From: JANNOG01 sp050329415 | Lineage (GTDB): Bacteria; Actinomycetota; Actinomycetes; Actinomycetales; JBBAYJ01 | Assembly (NCBI GenBank): GCA_050329415.1 | Contig: JBHJOS010000102.1 | Span: 1 to 42,262, forward strand | DNA length: 42,262 bases | Direction: 5' to 3' | Part shown: piece by piece, positions 35,330 to 42,262 of the stretch | Position numbering within the stretch: the first letter of the stretch is position 1 | Layout: every line of letters starts with the position of its first letter | The notes under the pieces: model-generated | The model's input: only the letters and a program-made list of their open reading frames with translations | What the model was told of the DNA's origin: nothing | Database searches by the model: none | Made by a program: the position numbers and the translations under genes

Positions 35330-35809
35330 GGCGCGCCGGGCGTCGGCGTCCAGCACGTTCCACTGGATGAGCTGCTCGACGAGGGCCGACGGCGGCATGT
35401 CGTAGATGACCGCGAGGGAGCGGAGGTCGTCCGCCCGGATCGACAGCACCTTGCCGTTGTAGTCGCCCCGCTGGGACTGGATGGTCTGGGCGTAGCGGGC
35501 CAGTGGCCCGGCCTTCTCGGCCGGGACGTTCATGAGCCGCTCGAGGTCGAGCACCAGCCGGGGCGGCGGTTCCCCGGGGCCGGCGGGGGCACCGTCCGGC
35601 AGCAGCGCCTGGACGGGGACCCCGTAGAAGTCGGCCAGCTCGGCCAGGCGTTGGACCGTGACGGCCCGGTCGCCGCGCTCGTAGGAGCCGACGACGACGG
35701 CCTTCCACCGCCCGCCGGACTTCTCCTCGACGCCGTGCAAGGACATGCCCTGCTGAGTCCGGATGGCGCGCAGTCGCGTCCCGAGGGCTCGCGCGTAGTC
35801 GGTTACCAC
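35318..35809 (-). CDS. bldD: BldD-type c-di-GMP-responsive transcriptional regulator
   Basis: This 163-residue regulator has an N-terminal Cro/C1-type HTH typical of BldD: YARALGTRLRAIRTQQGMSL, HGVEEKSGGRWKAVVVGSYE and RAVTVQRLAELADFYGVPV. A Pro/Gly linker (about 77-90) leads to the C-terminal domain. That domain contains RGD, eight residues, then RADD: the RGD-x8-RxxD signature through which BldD binds four c-di-GMP molecules and dimerises. In Streptomyces this represses development genes. GTG 35809 gives the family-like start VVTDYARALG; a GTG at 35824 would add five residues. It lies opposite pyrR and convergent with nusB. Confidence 0.93.
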   Translation of the reverse strand: MVTDYARALGTRLRAIRTQQGMSLHGVEEKSGGRWKAVVVGSYERGDRAVTVQRLAELADFYGVPVQALLPDGAPAGPGEPPPRLVLDLERLMNVPAEKAGPLARYAQTIQSQRGDYNGKVLSIRADDLRSLAVIYDMPPSALVEQLIQWNVLDADARRAVIE

Positions 35810-35817
35810 AAGGTCAA

Positions 35818-35846
35818 GAGTCACGGAGAGTGACAGCCTTCGTCAA
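35818..35846 (-). promoter_or_regulatory. Possible bldD promoter with inverted repeat
   Basis: GTCAC-GGAGA-GTGAC at 35820-35834 is a perfect 5-bp inverted repeat overlapping the 5' end of bldD. On the minus strand TTGACG (35846-35841) could be the -35; the matching -10 is weak. BldD autoregulates in Streptomyces at AGTGA/TCAC-type half-sites, but here the half-sites face outward, so it is only a candidate autoregulatory site. Confidence 0.35.
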
Positions 35847-35905
35847 GGCCGGATCGGGAGGGAATCACCCGATCGCCGCGTCCTGCCTGACCGCTTGCGG
35901 TCCGC

Positions 35906-35911
35906 TAAGGT
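35906..35911 (+). promoter_or_regulatory. Candidate -10 of the pyr operon
   Basis: TAAGGT at 35906-35911 fits a -10 box and would start transcription near 35918. It sits inside a 6-bp inverted repeat (GGTCCG at 35899-35904 and CGGACC at 35915-35920). No good -35 is seen at the expected spacing. Confidence 0.4.
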
Positions 35912-35925
35912 CGGCGGACCATACC

Positions 35926-35965
35926 GACGTCCTTTAACTCCGTCCGGCGAGGCGGGGAAGGAGTC
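35926..35965 (+). promoter_or_regulatory. PyrR-responsive pyr operon leader
   Basis: The leader contains GTCCTTTAACTCCGTCCGGC followed directly by GAGGCGGGGAAGGAG. This resembles the leader seen before actinobacterial pyrR genes: CCTTTAA, then a short stem whose loop includes a GAGG element, then a stem arm that is also the ribosome-binding site GGGGAAGGAG. PyrR bound to UMP/UTP would be expected to stabilise the stem and hide the ribosome-binding site, repressing translation. There is no attenuator terminator as in Bacillus. The motif is visible; the mechanism is inferred from mycobacterial pyrR. Confidence 0.65.
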
Positions 35966-35968
35966 TTC

Positions 35969-36562
35969 GTGACCACCGTTCTCACGGGGTCCGACGTCAC
36001 GCGCGCCGTGACCCGGATCGCCCACCAGATCGCCGAGGCAGCCCCGCCACCGGACGCCGCCGAGGGCGGTGAGCCCGTCCTGGTCGGCATTCACACCCGG
36101 GGCGTCCCGCTCGCCCGGCGAGTGGGCGTCGAATACCGCCGGATCACCGGCCGGGACGTCGCGGTGGGTGCCCTCGACATCACGCTCTACCGCGACGACC
36201 TGCGACGTTCGGCGACCCGGACGCCCGGGCGGACGGACGTGCCGGTCCCCGTCGAGGACCGCGTCGTCGTGCTGGTCGACGACGTCCTGTTCTCCGGGCG
36301 AACGGTGCGTGCCGCCCTCGACGCCGTGCGCGACCTCGGCCGGCCCGCGGCGGTGCGGCTGGCGGTGCTCGTCGACCGAGGTCACCGGCGCCTGCCGGTC
36401 CGCGCCGACCATGTCGGGCGCAACCAGCCGACCAGCCTGGGCCAGCACGTCCGGGTCCGCCTGGCCGAGATCGACGGCTCGGACGGGGTCGAGGTCCTCG
36501 AGCCCGCGCAGACACGCAGCGCCGAGATGAGCGATCAGCCGGCGCGGGGAGCCGTGTCGTGA
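35969..36562 (+). CDS. pyrR: Bifunctional pyr operon regulator/uracil phosphoribosyltransferase PyrR
   Basis: This 197-residue type I phosphoribosyltransferase-fold protein has GSDVTRAVTRIAHQIAEA at the start, LVGIHTRGVPLARRVG, the DITLYRDDLRRSATRTPGRT flexible loop, the PRPP loop RVVVLVDDVLFSGRTVRAAL, and LVDRGHRRLPVRADHVGRN with the RNA-binding arginines. PyrR binds its own mRNA leader when UMP is plentiful. The GTG start follows GGGGAAGGAG with 5 nt between, inside the leader stem. Its stop overlaps pyrB (GTGA). Confidence 0.95.
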   Translation: MTTVLTGSDVTRAVTRIAHQIAEAAPPPDAAEGGEPVLVGIHTRGVPLARRVGVEYRRITGRDVAVGALDITLYRDDLRRSATRTPGRTDVPVPVEDRVVVLVDDVLFSGRTVRAALDAVRDLGRPAAVRLAVLVDRGHRRLPVRADHVGRNQPTSLGQHVRVRLAEIDGSDGVEVLEPAQTRSAEMSDQPARGAVS

Positions 36563-37494
36563 GGCACCTGCTGTCCACCGCGGATCTCGACCTCGACAGC
36601 GCGGTACGGGTACTCGACACCGCCGAGCACATGGCCGCCACCCAGGAACGGGAACAGAAGAAGCTGCCCGCCCTGCGCGGCCGGGCCGTCGTCAACCTGT
36701 TTTACGAGGACTCCACCCGGACCCGGGTGTCCTTCGAGGCCGCCGCCAAGCGCCTCAGCGCCGACGTGATCACCTTCGCCGCGAAGGGTTCCAGCGTGTC
36801 CAAGGGCGAGAGCCTCAAGGACACCGCCGGGACGCTGCAGGCCATCGGGGCCGACGCCGTGGTCGTCCGCCACCCCGCCGCGGGCGCGCCCTACCGGCTG
36901 GCCACCTGCGGCTGGGTGACGGGTCCCGTCGTCAACGCCGGCGACGGCCAGCACGAGCACCCCACCCAGGCTCTCGTCGACGCCTTCTCGATGCGCCGTC
37001 GGCTGTGCCCGGGTGCCCGCGACCTGTCCGGGGTGCACGTGGTCGTCGTCGGCGACATCCTGCACTCCCGGGTCGCCCGGTCCAACGTCTGGCTGCTCTC
37101 CACCCTGGGGGCCAGGGTCACCCTGGTCGCACCGCCCACCCTGCTGCCGGTGGGCGCCGACCCCTGGCCGTGCGCGATCTCCTTCGACCTCGACGACGTC
37201 CTGCCCGACGCGGACGCCGTCATGCTGCTGCGGGTCCAGACCGAGCGGATGACCGGCCAGTTCTTCCCGACGGCACGGGAGTACAGCCGCCGGTACGGGC
37301 TCGACGCCGCCCGGCTGCGGGCACTCAAGGACCACGCGGTCGTCCTGCACCCCGGCCCCGTGAACCGCGGCCTCGAGATCAGCGCCGAGGCGACCGACGG
37401 TCCCCGGTCGCTGGTTTTGGACCAGGTGAGCAACGGGGTCGCGGTCCGGATGGCCGTCCTGTTCCTGCTCCTCACCGGGAACGAGGAATGGTGA
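36559..37494 (+). CDS. pyrB: Aspartate carbamoyltransferase, catalytic chain
   Basis: This 311-residue enzyme joins carbamoyl phosphate and aspartate. Signatures: HLLSTADLDLDSAVRVLDTA at the start, VNLFYEDSTRTRVSFEAAAK (STRTR carbamoyl-phosphate loop), the KGSSVSKGESLKDTAGTL loop with Ser and Lys, NAGDGQHEHPTQALVDAF (HPTQ), and LRVQTERM plus VLHPGPVNRGLEIS. No regulatory chain (pyrI) is present, as in other actinobacteria. It is coupled to pyrR and pyrC. Confidence 0.97.
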   Translation: MRHLLSTADLDLDSAVRVLDTAEHMAATQEREQKKLPALRGRAVVNLFYEDSTRTRVSFEAAAKRLSADVITFAAKGSSVSKGESLKDTAGTLQAIGADAVVVRHPAAGAPYRLATCGWVTGPVVNAGDGQHEHPTQALVDAFSMRRRLCPGARDLSGVHVVVVGDILHSRVARSNVWLLSTLGARVTLVAPPTLLPVGADPWPCAISFDLDDVLPDADAVMLLRVQTERMTGQFFPTAREYSRRYGLDAARLRALKDHAVVLHPGPVNRGLEISAEATDGPRSLVLDQVSNGVAVRMAVLFLLLTGNEEW

Positions 37495-38858
37495 GCGCCC
37501 GCCCCTGGCTGATCCGAGGCGCCCGGGTCCTCGGCGGCCCCGTCCAGTCGATCCTGCTACGCGACGGCGTCGTCGCCGCGCTCGGCCGCGCAGCCGAGCG
37601 TGACGCGGACGGCAGCCAGGCCCAGGTGCTGGACGCCGGCGGCCTGGTAGCCCTGCCCGGCCTCGTCGACCTTCACACCCATCTGCGCGAGCCCGGCCGC
37701 GAGGACGCCGAGACCGTCGAGACCGGCAGCCGCGCCGCCGCCGCCGGGGGCTTCGTCGCGGTCCACGCCATGGCCAACACGTCCCCGGTCGCCGACAGCG
37801 CCGGCGTCGTCGAGCAGGTGTGGCGCCTCGGCCGCGACGCCGGGTGGACGGACGTCCGCCCGGTCGGGGCGGTGACGGTCGGGCTGGCGGGGGAGCGCCT
37901 GGCCGAGATCGGGGCGATGGCCGACTCGCCCGCGCGGGTGCGGGTGTTCAGCGACGACGGGCACTGCGTGGCCGACCCGGTCGTCATGCGCCGGGCGCTG
38001 GAGTACGTCCGGGCGGTCGACGGTGTGGTGGCGCAGCACGCCCAGGACCCGCGACTCACCGTGGGGGCTCAGATGAACGAGGGGTCGGTGTCGGCCGAGC
38101 TGGGGCTGCCGGGCTGGCCGAGCGTGGCCGAGGAGGCGGTCATCGCACGCGACGTGCTGCTCGCCGCCCACGTCCGGAGCCGGGTGCACGTGTGCCACGT
38201 CTCCACGGCCGGCAGTGTCGAGATCGTCCGCCTGGCCAAGGAGCGAGGCCTGCCGGTCACGGCCGAGGTCACCCCCCACCACCTCGTGCTCACCGAGGAC
38301 GAGGTCCGCAGCTACGACCCGGTGTTCAAGGTCAACCCGCCGTTGCGCCGCGCGGACGACGTGGCCGCGCTGCGCCGGGGCATCGCCGACGGCACCATCG
38401 ATGCCATCGCCACCGACCATGCTCCGCACCCGCGCGAGGGCAAGGAGTGCGAGTGGGCAGCCGCGGACATGGGCATGACGGGCCTGGAGACGGCGCTCGG
38501 TGTCGTCCAGGCCGCGCTCGTCGACAGCGGGATCCTCACCTGGGCAGATGTCGCCGAGCGGATGTCGCGGGCTCCTGCCGTCATCGGCCGGCTCGACGAC
38601 CCCCGGTTGGGCTCCCAGCGCCACACTGGTCGGCTGGCGACCGGGGAGCCCGGTCACGTGACGATCCACGACCCGGGTGGGGCCTGGACCCCGAGTCCGG
38701 GCACCATGCAGACCATGGGCGCCAACACGCCCTTCGCCGGTCGCCGGCTGCCCGGCCGCGCCGTCGCGACCTTCCTGCGCGGGGAGCCGACCGCCCTCGA
38801 GGGAGTCCCGGTCGACGACCCGGCGGGCCCACCGCCGGACCAGCGGAGGCAGCGATGA
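37488..38858 (+). CDS. pyrC: Dihydroorotase (class I, PyrC)
   Basis: This 456-residue binuclear-metal amidohydrolase has the strand-1 motif GLVDLHTHLREPGREDAETV, VRVFSDDGHCVADP, AQHAQDPRL (metal His), VHVCHVSTAGSVEIVR (metal His), AEVTPHHLVL, and the catalytic Asp in IDAIATDHAPHPREGKECEW. It converts carbamoyl-aspartate to dihydroorotate. All ligands are intact, a useful contrast to the altered amidohydrolase at 4353-5741. The ATG at 37488 overlaps pyrB; an adjacent GTG at 37491 is equally possible. Confidence 0.96.
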   Translation: MVSARPWLIRGARVLGGPVQSILLRDGVVAALGRAAERDADGSQAQVLDAGGLVALPGLVDLHTHLREPGREDAETVETGSRAAAAGGFVAVHAMANTSPVADSAGVVEQVWRLGRDAGWTDVRPVGAVTVGLAGERLAEIGAMADSPARVRVFSDDGHCVADPVVMRRALEYVRAVDGVVAQHAQDPRLTVGAQMNEGSVSAELGLPGWPSVAEEAVIARDVLLAAHVRSRVHVCHVSTAGSVEIVRLAKERGLPVTAEVTPHHLVLTEDEVRSYDPVFKVNPPLRRADDVAALRRGIADGTIDAIATDHAPHPREGKECEWAAADMGMTGLETALGVVQAALVDSGILTWADVAERMSRAPAVIGRLDDPRLGSQRHTGRLATGEPGHVTIHDPGGAWTPSPGTMQTMGANTPFAGRRLPGRAVATFLRGEPTALEGVPVDDPAGPPPDQRRQR

Positions 38859-39418
38859 GCCAGTGGCAGGCAGGGCTCGTGGTGCTGGCGGGGGTTCCGC
38901 TGCTTTGGGGGCTGATGTACCTGGGGTGGCGGGCCCGCGGCCGTCGCCATGGCGACGTCGCCGCGCCGTCGTCCGCGCCGCCCGCCGGTGACCTGGGCAG
39001 GCCGGTGCTGGAGCCGGTCGAGGGGGTGTACGTCTCGACGGTGCGCCGCGGCGACCGGTTGGACCGGGTGGTCGCACACGGTCTCGGGATGCGCAGCGAG
39101 GTCGTCCTGACTGCGGGGGAGCGCGGGGTGTGGCTGCGCCGCGCGGGGGCCGGCGACGTCTTCGTCCCCTCCGGCGACCTGCTGGCCGTGGCGCGCAGCC
39201 GGGGCCAGGCCGGCAAGTTCACCGTCGAGGAGAGCATGGTCGTGCTGACCTGGCGGTCGGGCACCGCCGAGCTGGACACCGCGGTGCGCCCCCGGGAGTG
39301 GTCCCGGGCGGGTGAGGTGGAGCGTGCCCTGGCCGCGCTGGTGCCCGGCGGCCGGGACGTCGGGCCGTCGGGGCCGTCAGGGGCGTCGTCGGGGCCGTCG
39401 CCAGGAGGCGCGGCGTGA
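38855..39418 (+). CDS. PH-like domain membrane protein of the pyr operon
   Basis: This 187-residue protein has one N-terminal helix (WQAGLVVLAGVPLLWGLMYL), a short basic/Pro-rich linker, and a beta-rich PH-like domain (VEGVYVSTVRRGDRLDRVVA, then RSEVVLTAGERGVWLRRAGA and WRSGTAELDTAVRP). A Gly/Pro/Ser tail is encoded by 9-bp GGGCCGTCG-type repeats (39360-39405). An equivalent gene sits between pyrC and carA in mycobacteria and other actinobacteria. Function is unknown. It overlaps both neighbours by 4 bp. Confidence 0.8.
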   Translation: MSQWQAGLVVLAGVPLLWGLMYLGWRARGRRHGDVAAPSSAPPAGDLGRPVLEPVEGVYVSTVRRGDRLDRVVAHGLGMRSEVVLTAGERGVWLRRAGAGDVFVPSGDLLAVARSRGQAGKFTVEESMVVLTWRSGTAELDTAVRPREWSRAGEVERALAALVPGGRDVGPSGPSGASSGPSPGGAA

Positions 39419-40586
39419 CCGGCCGGGAGCCGGGTGTCCTCGTCCTCGAGGACGCCCGGGTGTTCCGGGGCCGGGCGTACGGGGCCGTCGGCGCCACCCT
39501 GGGCGAGGCGGTGTTCGCCACCGGGATGACCGGCTACCAGGAGACTCTCACCGACCCCTCCTACCACCGGCAGATCGTCGTCATGACCGCCCCTCACATC
39601 GGCAACACCGGTGTCAACGCCGAGGACCGGGAGTCCGCGCGGATCTGGGTGGCGGGCTACGTGGTGCGCGACCCCGCCCGGCGCTGGTCCAGCCACCGGG
39701 GGGAGGGCTCGCTCGACGACGACCTGCGCGACCAGGGCGTGGTCGGCCTCGCCGGCGTCGACACCCGTGCGGTCGTCCGCCACGTCCGCGAGCGCGGGGC
39801 GATGCGGGCGGGCGTCTTCTCCGGTGCCGCGGCCCGGCGGCCGGACGGCGACCTGCTGGCCGAGGTGCTGGCCTCGCCCCCGATGTCCGGCGCGGACCTG
39901 GTCGGCGAGGTGACCACGGACCGCCCGTACGTCGTGCCCGCGGTGGCGGAGCGGCGGTTCACGGTGGCCGTCGTCGACCTCGGGGTCAAGGCCACGACCC
40001 TGCGGCGGATGGCCGAGCACGGGATCGAGGTGCACGTGCTGCCGGCCGGATCCACCGTGGCGCAGGTGATGGCCGTGCCGTCGGCACGCGGGGCGCGCCA
40101 CCCGGACGGGGTGTTCTTCAGCAACGGTCCCGGCGACCCCGGAGCGACCGAGGCTCCCATGCTGGTGCTGCGCGAGGTCCTGCGGGAGTCGGTTCCGTTC
40201 TTCGGCATCTGCCTGGGCAACCAGCTGCTCGGGCGCGCCCTCGGGTTCGGCACGTTCAAGCTGCCGTTCGGCCACCGCGGTCTCAACCAGCCCGTCCTCG
40301 ACCGCGCCACCGGCACGGTGGAGATCACCGCCCAGAACCACGGCTTCGCCGTCGACGCCCCGGTCGGGGAGCCGGTCGAGGCGCCCGCCGGTGGGCTCGG
40401 CCGGGTCGAGGTGTCCCACGTCGGGCTCAACGACGGCGTCGTCGAGGGGTTGCGGCTGCTGGACCGCCCCGGTTTCAGCGTCCAGTACCACCCCGAGGCC
40501 GCCGCCGGCCCGCACGACGCCGACCACCTGTTCGCTCGCTTCACCCGGCTCATGGCCGACGCGGGCCCGACCGGAGAGGAGGCCTG

Positions 40587-40587
<1 letters not shown>
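39415..40587 (+). CDS. carA: Carbamoyl phosphate synthase small (glutaminase) subunit
   Basis: This 390-residue protein has the CarA N-terminal domain (LVLEDARVFRGRAYGAVG, GMTGYQETLTDPSYHRQIVV) and a class I glutamine amidotransferase domain. The nucleophile is in FFGICLGNQLLGRALGF, with KLPFGHRGLNQPV, TAQNHGFAVD, and the His/Glu pair in SVQYHPEAAAGPHD. The N in GNQ (H in Escherichia coli) is usual in actinobacteria. It releases ammonia from glutamine for CarB. Coupled by overlaps to both neighbours. Confidence 0.97.

Positions 40588-42262
<1,675 letters not shown>

Overview
The window comes from a very GC-rich (roughly 73-75 % by eye) actinobacterium. Three things point there: the gene order rarA-(DUF948)-(DUF6167-like)-alaS-ruvX-mltG-aroE and aroC-aroK-aroB-aroQ-efp-nusB-bldD-pyrR-pyrB-pyrC-carA-carB; a BldD-type regulator with the c-di-GMP signature; and an EF-P with the actinobacterial PGKGP loop. 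A BldD-containing, type IV pilus-bearing lineage of the Frankiales/Geodermatophilales/Kineosporiales kind fits best, but the genus cannot be fixed from sequence alone. No rRNA, tRNA, CRISPR array or complete insertion sequence was seen.

Layout. (1) 1-6606 is an accessory small-molecule block: the end of an ABC-transporter binding lipoprotein, an overlapping FAD-binding oxidase, a convergent phytoene-desaturase-like flavoprotein and an ATZ/TRZ-like amidohydrolase, and a divergent creatininase-family hydrolase. The oxidase and the flavoprotein are separated by an unusual palindromic/direct repeat. (2) 6607-7611 holds a nested palindrome and a VapBC-type toxin-antitoxin pair. (3) 7676-15779 is housekeeping: rarA, two small membrane proteins, alaS, ruvX, mltG, aroE. 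(4) 15843-30880 is a type IV pilus locus lying between aroE and aroC: pilB, pilT, pilC, a major pilin, three further minor-pilin-like proteins, the prepilin peptidase, pilM, pilN, pilO and a PilP-like protein. A secreted protein of unknown function sits on the opposite strand between pilB and pilT. (5) 30943-34239 is a tightly coupled aro operon (aroC-aroK-aroB-aroQ), followed by efp, nusB and, on the other strand, bldD. (6) 35969 to the end is the pyrimidine operon pyrR-pyrB-pyrC-PH-like protein-carA-carB, all joined by short stop/start overlaps and preceded by a probable PyrR-responsive leader.

How the genes work together. In the pilus locus PilB (extension), PilT (retraction), PilC (platform) and PilM/N/O plus the PilP-like protein form the motor and alignment complex, and PilD processes the pilins. 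No secretin (PilQ) is present, as expected for a monoderm. Two of the minor-pilin-like proteins are far larger than normal. One carries cadherin-like repeats with a DUF642/CBM-like domain apparently inserted into the second repeat. The other ends in about six repeats resembling ricin-B-type beta-trefoil lectins. The simplest reading is a pilus tipped or decorated with carbohydrate-binding adhesins. This is the most interesting system in the window.

Other notable points: an amidohydrolase that has lost two expected metal ligands while its creatininase neighbour is intact; a perfect 35-bp AT-rich palindrome upstream of the major pilin; and a perfect 17-bp hairpin just after the pilin gene that could set its expression above that of the minor pilins.
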